Positions 12,161 to 26,276 of a stretch of DNA of 64,000 nt are shown piece after piece. The notes under the pieces are model-generated. The model saw only the letters and a program-made list of their open reading frames with translations, was not told the DNA's origin and made no database searches. The stretch comes from Oreocharis arfaki (lineage: Eukaryota > Chordata > Aves > Passeriformes > Paramythiidae), in contig VZRR01002172.1 in assembly GCA_013398015.1 (NCBI GenBank), positions 186,001 through 250,000 of the forward strand. The letters run 5' to 3'. A program made the translations under genes and the position numbers. Positions within the stretch are counted from its first letter, which is position 1. Each line of letters begins with the position of its first letter.

Positions 12161-14464
12161 CCTCAGAAGGAATGCTCACTTGAATGAAAACTGATGAACT
12201 ACACGCGTTGCAGGCTGCAAATTGTTTCATCAGAGCTACAAAAGATGAATGAAACCTCTTATAAAAAAGAGGACACTGACAAACAGCATTCTCTACCCAA
12301 CTTACCAACTGTCTGCAATCCAGTGCACTGCAGAGAAGGAATCATTCAGGTGACACTGGCTCTATGTATAAAAGCTTCATGGATGAGCCTCACCATTATT
12401 ATCCAGTGCCATCAGACTTCATGCCCAATCTTTAGGTACAATGCATAAGCAATATATCCCTCCATCTAGCAGGTGAAATGCTGATGTTCAACATCAAAGA
12501 GTGATAGAAATAGACTATTATCTTATCTAGAACATCCTGAGACAGAGAATAGATGTTCCCTTCCACAAATTCTTCGATGATTTGTCTCAACCAATTTTAG
12601 AACAACCCACATGGTGAGTCCTCCCCCACTTTGTTGGGAAGATTATATTGCAGCCCAACAGCTCACAGTGTTAGGAAGCTCTTTTGATTAGTTTGAGCCC
12701 TTCTATAAACAAGTATACCAAAACAGCACTTGTCAAAACAATTTCACTGCTAACAGGAGGCAGCAGCTGATGAGCAAATAATAAAGAGCACATTTTCTTC
12801 ACTGTGGCTGGGGTGGCTGAGTGTCAGTCATTCTCCTTAAAATTCCCATGTACACCATTGTGCCAAAGGGCACAAGAAGCCAATCCAAATTACAGGCTTA
12901 GATCATAATAGTGTGCACACTCTATAGCACCCCTGAGAATTTAATAATAATGAGAAATATTCTCAATTAGTTTTTTTAAATCTTGAACTGATTAACAGCT
13001 TCAGAAAAGCATTTTCATTCATACAGTAATAAATTCTCCCAAGGAAGCAAATCCCCAAACAAGTATAAAACGAGCTCTTGAAATTGTAAGCAGAATAATG
13101 TAAAGCTCTCTGCATCCTTAATTAGGGATGAAAATGGTTCAGGAAGGGCTAATCAATAAAGTGCAAATGATAAAAATGCATACTTTTGGAGAATGTGTGA
13201 ACACAGTTTCATAAGAAGATGAAATTTGTGGTGGGTTTTCCACACAGCACACTGCATTGCAACTGCTCTCATCACAGGAAGATCCCCAGCCACCCTGGAA
13301 TATATATATCTCTGATAGTAAGAAAGGTGCACAAAAAGATCCTATAATAGATACCAGATAATATCTAATAAATAACAGAAGACTGGAAGGGCTGCTTAAG
13401 AGAAATCAAGACTCTTGCACCACTCTGCCCATCTCCTTGTGTTCATCATGCAAGTAGAAGTCATTCTCTGTCTTGGTCTGCTTGAACTTTCTCCAGCCCC
13501 ACCACCTTCCATCTGTTACCTCTACCACCCCCTCCAGTGCAGTTAAATTTACCCATGTTCCCAACTCTGTCACACCACATGCACAGCCATAAAAAGCGCT
13601 TTGGTGTTGTGATTCCCCATGCACAACCCAGTAAGTTTGAGAAACATGAAAAAAATGTGCTTTCCCAGTTAAACCTGGGCACTGCCACATTTCACTTCAT
13701 TACATAATCAACGTGTTGCAAAAAAATTACAAAAATTTGCTAAACCAACACAACGAATCCACTGACACCTTCAGAATGAAGGTGAGGATTCATCCCAGAT
13801 GTTCAACTGTCCTGTGCATCGTCAGGAGTCAATGAGCTGAGATACAGACTTTAAAATACTGACTGCTTAATGTCTCCTGTTTTCTTGAACATCTCAAATC
13901 AGAATTTATTCCAGTGTTAAACTTATTTGTTCTATATAATGCATTTTAAAATTGCAAACATTTATATGTAGTTTCAATCAACCTAGAAAGATTTCCTCCC
14001 AAAAGACTCAAAATTCCAAAAGTCTTAAAACCCTTCTTAAAGTGAACTTCCTATTTCACATGCACTTCTAAATCTAATTAAGGAGAGTAAAGTATACCAG
14101 TGTCTGTAACAGCACAATGTTGCATCCAGTGTTTCTTCCAGGTGAAAAACTCAGTTGTTACTGTCACCCTTCTTTTTAAATAGTGCAATGAAATATTCAT
14201 GCCTTTTTCCTTAGCATAAAATGTACTTTTTGAAAGCATATGCTTTCTCTTTCAATGTTAATTATAGACTGAATTTTTAACTTCACTAAACCTTTAGTTG
14301 TGACTTTGATCAGACCCCAGTTTCCCCAGCCTGGGTGCTGCTTCAGACATCAATAATTCTAATTAAACCAACTCTCAGATATGACTACATCATTTCTCTA
14401 AGCAATTAAAAATGTGCAACTGAAACAAGTAAAAAATCTTTAAAGGAAAGCCAGTGGACTTACA
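12161..14464. other. Intronic stretch, nothing recognised
   Basis: No known exon or repeat is visible here. The 94-codon minus-strand frame around 13406-13690 has no recognisable domain and is probably chance. Confidence 0.55.
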
Positions 14465-14469
14465 TAGTA

Positions 14470-14510
<41 letters not shown>
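14465..14510. repeat. AAT microsatellite, about 15 units
   Basis: A nearly pure run of TAA/AAT units about 46 bp long. Purity suggests it is young and probably length-polymorphic. Confidence 0.97.
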
Positions 14511-14512
<2 letters not shown>

Positions 14513-15340
14513 CTTGCACTTCTATATTGTAATTCATCCTGTTATCTCAAAATACTTAGTAGCACAATACTTTGTTAAGAAAAGAAAAACATAAAAAGCC
14601 TCTGTTTATTTGATTTTCTGAAAGGGGTTTAATTATTCAAGATGAAGATACAGTCACTGCTTGCTGCATGAATAAGACCTCCACTCCACTAAAACCACAC
14701 ATTCATCCAAATTAGTTTTGTGCCCTTCATTTCATTAAATTAACGAAGTTTTATTATACCTATGTTGAATTCAATTGTTTTCATTAGTATTCTCAAAGGA
14801 AGGAGTTCCTCATAGCAGTTGATTTTACAATTTGAAGACTACAATATAATTTACTCTCTTCAAATGCACTAACCCATACAACTGTCCTCAAAAAACGTAT
14901 CTGCAAACGGTGGCACATAGATTTTACTAGACTAGGAGCATCACCTTGAACATTGTAGTATCTGAAACAGCTATATAGTCTAAATATTAGTGCTTGGGGG
15001 TTTGGGGTGGTTGGAAAGACTTGGTGAATCTGGCTAGATGAGTAAATCTGGGATTAGAAGCAACAGCCATTAGAGGTTTAACACCGGTGCTACTACTGTC
15101 CCCGTGTTTTATCTTAAAAAATTTCTCTGCATTTCTGTTTATCTGCAAGCAAATATTTTTGATACTACAAAAACTTTTAGTAGCTCTTCATATGCACTTC
15201 AGATAGTATGTAGATGAACGAATGAATATACAAAATGCTATCATTTTACAAAAGGATTATATATATGTATGTAAGTATATGCACAGTCTTGTTTTTCAGA
15301 GCTTCGAGGTTGATCTGTAGCACAGGAGATACCAAAACAT

Positions 15341-15396
15341 AAAAAAAAAAAAAAAGAAAAGAAAAAAAAGGAAAAAAAAAAAAAAAAAAAAAAAAA
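15341..15396. repeat. Long A-rich tract with G interruptions
   Basis: About 56 bp of poly(A) broken by single or double G, ending in a 24-A run just before GCGC. No retroposed body is recognisable upstream, so it is treated as a simple repeat and not a poly(A) tail. Confidence 0.9.
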
Positions 15397-18336
15397 GCGC
15401 TTCCCTTTGCATATTTAAGCATTTAGGAGCAAGAAAAAAACCCAGTGTAAACAGAGCACTTATCCTGTCCCTTTAGATTTCTTTCCTTAATTGTGCTGGA
15501 TATGCATCTTTCTTCCGAGACTGTGGTCTCCATCCTGCACATTAGACCCAGATGAGAGACTGGGTGAGGTGAACTACTCCAGACAGTGTGACCGCAGTGA
15601 CTCATGTCAGGAACAAGGACAACAGCAGTGGTGGCTTAGCCATGAACATCAGAGGACACAAGCAAGAAAAGGGATGTAGGGGAAACTGTTCCACAGTAGA
15701 AAATATGACCTCAGCTAACAAATAGCAACAGACAGTGGAAATTACTCCTAGCACCACATGAAATCACCTAATATGTCACAGTCTGTAAGATTTAAATCAC
15801 TTGAGAGTCAGTAAAAGAGATGCTTACTGCTTGACAGTGACTTAGGCCAACGGTGGCTCTAAAACAGATGATCACTTAACACCAGAAAAGCATGTGGCAT
15901 GCCACTGGCAAGGAACCTGGGACCACCAAAGCAGAATACGAAATATCTGGCTTTCCAAAACAAGGTTTTCACAGATTGCGAAACACAGCAGAGAAAAGGT
16001 AAAATGAGAGAGGCGCATTTTATTTGGTTCTCAACATGCCAACTTAGAAATCCTATAGACTGTCATCTATATTTATGAAATACAGTAAAAGAAGATGCCT
16101 TCTTTACTTATCCTTTAGTTATCTAACATATTACCCCAAAATTCAGCAGTCTTTTAGATGCAAATCTTAATTTCTTTAATATCCAGTCAAAATATCGATT
16201 TTGTCTTTTTTATTAAGATGGGGTCACTTATTATCCTCCTATGGATACTTTCTTAGTAAAACTACCTTATTTTCCAGTAACTGAAAATTTGATCCCTCAC
16301 AGATTTTCAGTTATAGGAATAATTTTATTTCAAACCATATCATCAGTGGAGAGTTGGGTGCTTTCAGGCTACAATTCATCTAACACCTACTTCAAATGCT
16401 TCCTTAGGAGAAGATGCACCATGCATCAGAAACACCTACTTCTCTCCACTCACTATAACAAGTTTAGCTGACTACCCCAAAGGCAGACAGCCATGATCTC
16501 TCTCATTAGAACAGGGTAAGAACAATTCTATTTCAGTTGGCAAAGCATGCATCTACATGAGAAAGAAATCAGTGACAACTGTGCTGAAGGCGTCTGTAAA
16601 TCTAAATTATGTATCAGAATCTCAGACTGGGGTGTCAGAGGTCTCTGCACCAAGCTGCTGTATCCAGCAGGGCCCATCGTGAGGGCAAACCAGAGCTGCC
16701 CAGCTCAGAGCTGGACGTGTGGAACCCTGTTTAGATGTGCCCCCTGGAGAAGTTACACCCTTCTCGGCTGATGCACTTCTGCAGGAGCAGCAGTACCAAC
16801 TGCACAGAGCACACCAGCTGTGAGGAACAGCTCCAGACACCCACAGGAGGCCACTTCTCAGAAAGCTGAACATAAATTTGAAGGGCTCATCTTCAGGGCA
16901 TGTAGACAAGTAAACTACTGGAGCTGTTTTGGCCTCTTTAATGGTCCACTGGGAAACCCTGGATGGAGGAAAGAATTTAAAAGGTATGAAAACAGGGTTT
17001 CTAACAATGCTTTAAGGGAGATATATTTTACAGTAAGCCTGTTTTTTATTTTTCTTTTACCCATTTTTATATCTTCCTGTTTCTTCCTTCCTTTTTATTT
17101 TCTTATATAGAATATAAAGTTCATGTGACAGTATAAAGAAAAGTTAGCAGAAGAAAGAATATTCCATACACTGAGCAACACAAATGCTGCCTTTTTACAG
17201 ACCATGCTTTGAGCTTTGTCCTAGGCTGCCTCTTTTTTGGTTGCTTTGAATATTGCAGAAAAGTACTCTGACCTTTTCAAAGTCAAACAAACCACACATG
17301 TTCTGCTGGCAAAACCTTGTTCAAGCTTCTTGCCTTCTTGCACCTGGCCAGTGATCACTCATCACCTCGTCTGAATTTTTTTTTTTTTTTAACAAAGACC
17401 TATGTAACAGAGAGTTTTTGGCCTAAGCACACAGAGAACATTCCTCCATTTCCAATATGGGACTAGAATCTTCTGAACTACTTTAAAAGTTTTCATATTT
17501 TATAATCTTTCTCATCAAAGCTTAAATTTTTACCTTCATTTATATTGCTGTTAGTCAAAGGCATCCTTGCCCTGTTAGAATATTGAAAACATGAAATGAG
17601 AACTCAGTTTCCTAGGAAGAACTGAATATTTATGTCTTTATTTTTCAGGTTCACTGTGATGCTTCAAAAACATTAAAAAATAACATTTCTTCCTCCATTA
17701 AAGGCCATCAAAATAATACACAGTGTACAAAGAAATCCTTTTTCCAATCATTGTCCGCCCTGGAGCTATCTACAGCAGCTATTTCATGACATAACATAGT
17801 TATGCAGGCAAGGACAAAGAGAAAGTGTCCTTGACCACAAACATTAGACTTACTATAAGGAGCACAATATTCCAGAGAGAAGTTTTTCAAGAACCTAGCT
17901 GTGTCAACATCAGAGACCATATTGTGGTGAAAACCAGTTCAATTTCCAATTTCAAACTGCTGTGCATTCACCTTTGCATAACACCTGTAAAGGTACCATT
18001 TTCCCTAATGCAATTTCCATCCTGATGTGGAGATATAGGGCCATATTTGAGCTCCACGGACTGCACTTTAAGGAAGGAGATGCAATCCCTTAGAATGCTA
18101 CCTTCCAAATATGTCATATCAGAAAAAAATAAATATATAAAAAAAGGTCAGGGTAGAAAATTTAATTCTGAATGAAAATTCCTTTTTTTTTTCCCACTAC
18201 ATCAAAGCATGTCCTGTTTGTTGCTAAAGTGCAGTCTGGCACTTGGATCAAAGCATCTCCTGGCTCTATTGTACTCAAGCAGAAGTGTCAAACTCTTTCA
18301 CTGCAACACTAATAAGATATGCTTTGATGTACTTAC
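15397..18336. other. Intronic stretch, nothing recognised
   Basis: AT-rich intron including a 15-T run at 17376-17390. The mildly GC-richer part around 16620-16900 contains short frames on both strands with no recognisable product. Confidence 0.55.
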
Positions 18337-18352
18337 GTGTGTGTGTGTGTGT
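18337..18352. repeat. GT dinucleotide repeat, 8 units
   Basis: A short pure GT run, likely a minor microsatellite. Confidence 0.9.
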
Positions 18353-19116
18353 AAAGCACTTTAGTAATTACTTAGTAACCCATAATACCTTAAAAATAGT
18401 TTACCCAACTATAACTTATTTTGATATGTCACTGAAGCCACTCCAACCATTACATGACTGTTACCAACATCTTATCAGGCAAGATGGAAACAAACCCTCA
18501 AGTAACCTTTTGAAATACAGACATTTCCTGTGGAGGGGTATTTGGTGTGTCCATCAGAGAACAATGTGCAGGGGAACAATGACAGGGCTAAAGAACATCA
18601 CTCAGGCGCCTTCTGATTAAATTAGAGCTGAGGGACATGCTCATCCTGAGCCAAACATCAAAGAAGACAAGGAATGGTGCGTGAAGAACTGGCCTGGAGC
18701 CTGTGATGAGATATGTCCATCAGAACAAGTCCACAGAACTATCTTCTACCCCTGGAAAATTGTGTCTCCACAGGTTAACATCAAATCATACCTGATCTCG
18801 TTCCAAAATAGGTACTTCCAAAAGCTGACTAAAAAACGGGGATCCCCAACTTGCTCACTGGATAGCAGAGACCTGGCTCTGCTCCCCAGCACAAAGAGCA
18901 GCTCCTGCATCTGTAAGGGAAGAGAGCACATCCCTCCCAGAACACCTGACTTCTTCCCAGCCCCTCCCAGCTCCAGGGGGCAATTTGCCTTCCCATCAGG
19001 AATCTGGAACAGGGCACATATTCAACTACACTGGGATATGTAGAAAGGGAAATCAAAGCATTCAACTGAACATGTGTCAGCCTTGGATTTCTGGGGAGAA
19101 CAATTTCCAAATGTGT

Positions 19117-19602
19117 TGTACTGGGTTTGTGTGGCCAGGTTTTGGTAGCAGAGGGGCTACAGGAGTGGCTTCTGGAAGAAGCTGCAGGAAGCTTCATCCA
19201 TGTCCAGCAGAGCCAGTCCCTGGAGGCTTCAAGATGGACGTGGTTGGATCCTGCTCTGATTTTATTAGAAATAAATGCAATTAATTTCTCTAATTCGAGC
19301 TTTTTTTGCCTCTGCTGGTATTCAGTGAGTGATCTCTCCCTGTCTTTATCTCAACTCATGAACCCTTCATTCTATTTTCTCTCCCCTGTCCAGTGGTGGA
19401 GGGGAGCAAGAAAGAGGCTTTGACTCTGAGATGAGCTCCGTTGGTCAGAGCAGTGAGCTGGTAAAACCATGGTTGCGGGTTCAATCCCTGTGTGGGCCAC
19501 TCACTTAACAGCTGGACTGGATGAACTTTGTGGGTCCCTTCCAACTCAGATCTTCTGTGACCTGGTGGGTGCCTGGCATCCAGCCAGGGTCAACCCACTA
19601 CA
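19117..19602 (+). mobile_element. ERVL-type LTR, internally deleted, hosting a SINE
   Basis: This is a long terminal repeat of a common songbird ERVL-class endogenous retrovirus. It starts TGTACTGGGTTTGTGTGGCC, followed by AGGTTTTGGTAGCAGAGG and, near the middle, the AATAAA-containing stretch 'agaaataaatgcaattaat'. The conserved 3' part includes 'gtgagtgatctctccctgtc' and ends 'agccagggtcaacccactac'. Compared with the copy at 37514-38564, which I read on the opposite strand, most of the GC-rich middle is missing. A SINE occupies 19423-19562, so only about 345 bp belong to the LTR. No internal viral genes adjoin it. I found no clear target-site duplication. Confidence 0.9.
19423..19562 (+). 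mobile_element. tRNA-derived SINE with CR1-like tail (TguSINE1-like)
   Basis: A short interspersed element nested near the 3' end of the LTR. The 5' part resembles tRNA-Ile: an A-box-like 'tgagctccgttggtcagagc' and a good B box, GGGTTCAATCCC, followed by the acceptor-like 'tgtgggcca'. These would form an internal RNA polymerase III promoter. The 3' part ('ggactggatgaact', 'gggtcccttccaact', 'tcttctgtga') matches CR1 3' ends, which implies mobilisation by CR1 machinery. This architecture is known for TguSINE1 of songbirds. LTR sequence 'gaggctttg' before it and 'gtgggtgcctggc' after it are contiguous in the uninterrupted LTR, so the boundaries are good to a few bases. Confidence 0.88.
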
Positions 19603-22600
19603 CGCAAATCTCTTTGCAATCTCATTTTTCCTTTTTCATGCAAAAGATTAGAAAGTCAGTTTCAGGCTTCACATTAATAGTCTTGAAAATTTCATTGAAA
19701 ATAAATCCAATATCATAGTAATTGTCCTAATTTTTTAGTTCTGCTTCATAGTTCCAACACATGACTAGAAGTGAGGTAGAGCAGAGTGCATTCTTGTTTC
19801 AGCTCTACAGAGGACTCACTCTGATGCTGCTGAGAAGCAAAGATCAAGTTGACAGTTTTTCCTTCTAACTTGAAACAGTTTTTACCATTTCCAAGAGAAC
19901 TGAATAGAATTTCACATGCAATTAATCAGTTGGATTGCTCAGATTCACATTAATTATTGTTTTCATTATTCACCACCTTCTTATTTGTCTACACTACCCT
20001 TTTTAGCAAAACACCTTATTATTTTTCTTCTGGTTTTAAACAGCCCCTTTGGTTCTACAGCTCATAAAATTCTGCTTCTTGAACAGCAAAATGCTCTTAC
20101 TTTATCTTTTTCTCTACTTCTGCACAGTTTATCTCTAAAGCTTGAGGTCTCTTGATTTATAATTGCTTACCATTTACTATATTGTTAGTTAGAGACAATT
20201 TACTGATATACATTAGCACGAGGACAAAAAACACGTTGTTTATTTCAACAGCTTATTAAAAATATATCTGAAGAATGTCAGAAAATAACTGATCCATATT
20301 CTGGAGCACTGGTTGTCAAATGCTGCTTTTGCTTACATAAAAAAACTTGATAAATCATATATCTCATCATTACCTTTTCAAAATTTATTTTATGATGATT
20401 TTCAACTTTCATAGTTTCTTTTTTTTATATTACCTCTTAAAACAGTATGCAGTCTTTGTACAGACATAAAAGATTTTAATTAATTTCGGTTTCTTAAGAT
20501 AGTTTAGGCTGTTGCTACTTGTTACAATTTCTCCAATTTATACTATAATTTAATGGTTTAACACTAATATACACACTAGTACCACTGTTAAGCCATGAAA
20601 AGCCAACACGAGAAGAAAGAAATAATGTATCAACAGCAATACTGAAGATGAAATTTTAATATTCCCATTCCTGAAGAATTTCTGGAAGTATTTTCAGATT
20701 CCCAGGACTAAATACTTCAAAACACACCAAAACGTTGCTACTGACACTAACATGTTCTCTAAAAGTAAATTCCAACTTCTTAGCTGCCATCAAGAACTCG
20801 TCATTCACCCAACATGTTATAGGTACTTGCCATAATACACATTTCACAGACAGAGAAAAATGAGCCTGGAGCGATGAGGGAAGCACCTCCAGTCACTTAA
20901 GTTAGTGGTCTAGTCAGGACTAAAATCTACAGTCTGTGAATTTATTTCCTAACAGCAGACATTAAATTACACCACTGCAGCAACACTCCATAAAAGTGAC
21001 AGTTTGGATCATGCTTAGTAATTAATATACAACTTGAAACTCTATTAAGCAGCCTGAACAAAATCTGTAATCCAGAAAAGACTGGGCAATTTCATAGATA
21101 GAAAAGAGAGCACCTTTCATTCCTGCTATTTGGTACTAAATTAAATGCCTTGTCTTTTCTAAATGTAAGTAATTTCCTATTTGCATTATAATTATCCTGT
21201 GAAACTTTCTGTGGATAATGAAATAAGTTTAGGGAGCAGCATTTCGGCCCTTTAATCTCTTGAGAAGCAAAGAGATGGAAGCAAGGTGGCCAGAAAGAGA
21301 AAAGAGAAAATGAGAACAAATGGTGAGGTTACAAAAAGCATGTGTGAAATGATGATAACACTTCAGACCAGGCCCAAAGAGCCTATCATTATAAAGATAT
21401 ATTTCCATGTATTAGTACTTCTAATAAATAAAAAATTTCAACTCTGAAATGAACCTACTTGTAAAACTTTCTTTAAAGGCTGTTCCATGCCTTGCTCCTG
21501 CAGCTCCAACAGCCACAAGCCCATCCGTCCACACAGAAAGGACAATACTTTGAGGTAACTAGGAACACCCTTGCCCTCCTCCCCCAGCACACTGTATTTT
21601 GCCAACTTTTTAAAAACGAGGAAAAAGCAGAAAGGAAAGCATTCCGGTGCTCGTGTCCAGCTGCTGGCTGTGCCACTGATCTGCTGGTAATGATGGACAT
21701 ATTATTTGAATTTATATCCTGCAAAGACTGTTTGGGCATGGGGAGAGGGGTATCACTCTCAATCCTCAGGCAGCACATGAGAGACAGGGAGAGATGAGCA
21801 GTGAGAGACACGGAGGTGTAGCCATCCCTGGATTGAACAGTTATTGCTTCTGGAGCCCAGCAGAGGCACCTGACCACACTTCGAGGAATCTATGTCCATG
21901 TTTATCACTCTGGGCAAACAACAGCAGACCTTAAAAGGGAACTTCCCTCAGACCCTTCCCTGAGAGGAGGGGAGATGTGCCACACCTCAAGCACAGGAAG
22001 TCATCCTAAATCAAAACTTTGACATTAAAAATATTAATAGCCGCTCTGTAAGCCATGTACAACCACGAACAGAAATGCTCTGCCTAATGTCTCCAACCAA
22101 GAGCAGCAGCTACAGTTGGGTCAAGGGTCTATTTCCAAGAGCCCAACTTGGAAATCCCAGGGCAGGATTCTTGGAGCGCTCTAGTTAGCTGGGTCCCAAT
22201 AAAGCTTATTTTGGAGTATTAGTTATAATGGCTTTAGCATGAAGTGCAGGGCTGGGCATCCCCGATAAGGCAGATAAACTGGATATATACAGAAGCAGAA
22301 CTTAGGGCCTCTAGGACATTGTACCTGTGAAAACAGGAGCATTCACAGACATACAATTACAGAATTTAATGAGGGACTACACAGTAGGACATCCAGCTTT
22401 ACTTCTTCACAGCCTCATTACAAGTGACTAAATTGCCTTGGAGATCCATGCTCTTCCAACTATGCCATCTCAGTACACTCAGCAATAAAAACAGAGTAAC
22501 AGTACCCTTAAAGTTCACCAAAGCTTACTGATAAAACAACCTGAGAACTGGGAAAGGTAGTTTCTTTAAACATCTGTCTTGGAGCTCATCTCATATTTTT

Positions 22601-24789
22601 ATCAGACATGAAAAAGAAGGCACAGCTTTGGTTGGTATGACTGGTACAACTTTGGAAAGCACTGCCAATGCCAGGAAATACCAGAACTTCATTCTGAAAG
22701 GTGGGAAAAGTCTTGCCTAATAGAAATGGAATGAAAAGTATCAATACAATGTGCTTTGTGATTCTGCTTGAGAGCCTAGTAACAATAAGCATTTCTACTA
22801 AAAGTTGAGAAATTATCAGTGAGAAGAAGACCATGTTAATCAATCAGAGGATGAAAGGATAAGGAAGATTAGCTTTGGTGAAAAAGGCAAAAGCTATCTA
22901 GAATTTATCAACAGAAGCATTTGTAACAAAAACATAAAACTATTAATGCCATGAAACAAGCCACAGTGATGCTTATCTCAATACAATTCTTTTCCAACTC
23001 TGCTCAAGAATTAAAAAAAAAAAAAAAAAGGCAAGAACTGAAGAGAGGCACTAGGACATACAACAAGCTATTTTACAAAAAGCAGTGTTCCTCACTTATT
23101 TTGCTTGGCACATTTCAAAGCCAAGAGGAGATATTATTCCTTTATGTAAACTCATTAGGACAAGTTATAAAAAGGGATTTTTTTTCATTTAAGAAGAAGA
23201 ATGACAAGTGGCAGAACACCAATACAAGTGAGTATAAACTGTCAGGAATAAGTCTTGAATGGAAATCAGTGGAAGACTCCTAGGCATAAGAAAGCAATGT
23301 CTGAAATATCACTGCAGACTGAGGAGCAAGATAGTAACTTTTTATTTTTAAAGAAATAGCTATTTTTAGGACAGATCTGACAAATCCATAAAGACAACTA
23401 CATGGAGAGTCTCCCATAGTAAGTGGGAATTAAGTTCATCTGAATGCTCCTAATGCAGTTACAAAATGCTAGATAATTTATCATTTTATTAATAATATTT
23501 TTTAATATACAATAAAATTCTAAAGGAGACAATGCTGTTTATTCTTCATGATATCAGATATCACATGGCAAACTCTTAGCCATTTTCTCTTTCCTGTCTA
23601 AACTGAACTTGCCTGATTTCCATTATAATTTTATTCTTTGTTATCAAATCCTTGCCATCACATACCAAGAACCTTTGCTTCTTCCCAGACCAGCCAAACA
23701 GTACTTTGAATACAAAACACAGGATTCTTTCAGACAGGAAGGACTGAAGAAAGGAAAACTACTGATGATTCAACACATATTTTTCAAAAATGTTTGTTGC
23801 AAGAGCAGCTTATCCTGCAATGTTGCTGGGAACCAGCCAGATCTAGCTAGATATAAACCTCATTGCCTCCAAGCAACTACCTTCTCCTTCACATAAGACC
23901 CAATAGATCGTAAGAGCTAATTTAAAAACATTACGATTTCTTGTTCGAATGTGCAATTAAGAAGAGAAATGAAGATTGAGATTAGCAATGGCAGAAGATC
24001 TCTAAACTTTATATTATGCAATTAACATTTTAAATAGAATGGGTCAAAATAACTAGGCTTTTTAGTTGTTTGCAACATTGGAAAGTGAAACAACCATGCT
24101 TCAGGTCAAATATTGCTTCATTTATTTTTTAGCATTATTTTAATGTTTTCAAGGGCTTTAAAAGCTGTTTCACATTGAAAATGAGAAACATTTGCAGAGG
24201 TTTCCAATGCTGCTCCTAAGCTTACAAACAGATACAAAATTACACCGGACTCTTACACCTGGAATAGCCATACATGAAATCTTGGTGTGCTGTCAATTAC
24301 TCTGTGTGTGCAGGGAGATTCATTCTCCTAGAAACAGCTCATTTAATCAGAGGTACCTCTGACTACTGAAATTAATGGAAGTTCAGGGCTCAGGGTTACA
24401 AATGATCATTTCATAATGCTCATTAAGAGGACTGCTGAACAGCAGTGTCATACAGAAATATTCTGATTTATTTAGCAGAAAGTGGGTAAATAATGCAGGC
24501 CAATTTTCAAGAAATTAATAGAGTTGAAATAGAGTTGAGTCATTGTGCTCACGCTGTTCTACCTCGAACATTTTTGCTGGCCCACCTCCTCTTCCCTGAC
24601 CATCCATGCCGGGAGAACTACGCAACAGAGCAAGACCTGGAGCAGATCACAGCTTGAGTGTGATGCCATACCAGAAAGAAATCAAAGCCACCACCACCTT
24701 GTAAGGAATGGACCAAAAGCACTGTATATTCTCTCCTATGTTCACATTCCTGAGAGCGTCTTACCTACAGTATTATGTCCACCAAAAGG
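19603..24789. other. Intronic stretch, nothing recognised
   Basis: AT-rich intron. A 17-A run lies at 23013-23029. The frames at 21473-21877 and 22951-23283 are short, have no recognisable domain and no splice context, and are treated as chance. Confidence 0.55.
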
Positions 24790-24900
24790 CAGGTAACAAG
24801 CTTAATGGCAATGTGGATGAACTGAAGATCCAGAGGAGAGGACAGCAAGAATGATGAGAGGTCTAGAAAACATGGATCCAAGGGAATACTGGGGGGAAAA
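24790..24900 (+). mobile_element. Old CR1 fragment
   Basis: The segment 'gtggatgaactgaagatcca', then 'gaatgatgagaggtctagaa', resembles the CR1 ORF2 end. That region normally reads 'gacaaactggagaaggtcca' followed by 'aaaatgattaaaggtctaga'. Only about 110 bp is recognisable, and the boundaries are uncertain. Confidence 0.6.
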
Positions 24901-26276
24901 TAATATACAGGTGCATATAAACTGAAGATACAAAAATAGGTCTTAATTTTGGACAGAATTGAAGTAGTATGCTTAAATTACAGCAAAACAGATTTAAGAT
25001 ACTAGGTCTCAAGTTCCTATTCTGTTACTGACTTCAGCAAACTCAGGGAGTGAGAAAATACTAATTTCCTTACACATCTCTCATTACTTTCATGTTCTGG
25101 TAAATGCAGCTAAGTGGCAAGGAAGAAGAAGCCATAGAAATTCCTGAATTCAGATCCCGACATGGAAGAAAAGGAGGAGCCAAATGCCCCAGATACTGTG
25201 TTTAAAATTCTTTCTGACCCCCTAGGAGATACATTTATATATTCTACCACGAATTTAAGCACAGTTTGATACTAGTAAAAGCCTTCCTAATCCTCTTTCT
25301 GGCAATAACTCAGTAGCCTACCACAGCCAGCTAGGCAGGATTCTTTTCTTTTTCAGCTTTTTACCTTGGTTTTCCCAAGGTGTCTTACAGATCACAAGGT
25401 ATCTGGAATTCTGCTGAAGAACTATCCCATCGAAGAGTATCTCAGAGAATTGGAGTTTGCCAGCTCCCTAGAATGAGGATCTCAAAAATCTCCTGAGCAG
25501 AGGGTGACACTTTGTTCAGCCAGGTTCACAGATGAAATATTAATTGTGTCAAGAAGAAACATCAATAGAAGAATGAAAAAAAATTAAGTCACAGATTTCA
25601 AGAAAATGTACTCCACTCTAATTCACTACTGCCAACTAACTCAATGAAGTAACAGTAGGGTAAAACCAGTTTGATCAGAATAAAATCAAATTCCTTCCCT
25701 CAAAGGCAGCAATATGTTTGATCCCGTTTTAAGACAGATCTCCACATTTTTTATTTGGTAAACAGCAATTTTAAGAGTATTAAATGCCAAATGCCACAAA
25801 CCACACAAACATAAAATGGAATATATAAATTACATCACAAGATATTGAAGGATATCACCATGACATTTTCACTGAAGAAACTGACAGCTCTGTTACTGTC
25901 TGGAAAGCTGTCTGTTAACTCCTAGATAACACCTGATTCATAATTAAAATAACACAAGCATATTCCATTTACATTTTAAATGAATTTCCAAAAAAACTTT
26001 TTACTTTAGCTAGCAAGGTGATATTGTGGTGGAAAGAAACACAAGCTCTTGTACATGAGTAGCAATGAGTGAGAAGAATCAGACGAGAGTAAACTTTAAC
26101 AACAAACCTGGCCAACACAGGCAGTGTGGAAAAACGTAAAGAAGAAATCCATCCCCCATACACCACCTACATTTCTCAACTTCTAGAAGGCCACTTGGTT
26201 TTTGGAGTGCAGCAATCCTGTAAAGGTGGTGTTAAGCATGAGTTTATGCCCTTTTTCATCACCTCTCCTATAAGGA

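Noticed and set aside
11437..12308. Several minus-strand frames of 124-137 codons
   Set aside because: They are antisense to a clear CR1 insertion and arise from its composition.
15341..15396. Poly(A) tail of a retrogene
   Set aside because: No gene-derived body is recognisable upstream; G interruptions fit a simple repeat.
19423..19500. A tRNA gene
   Set aside because: A and B boxes are present, but the cloverleaf is decayed and a CR1-like tail follows, so it is a SINE.
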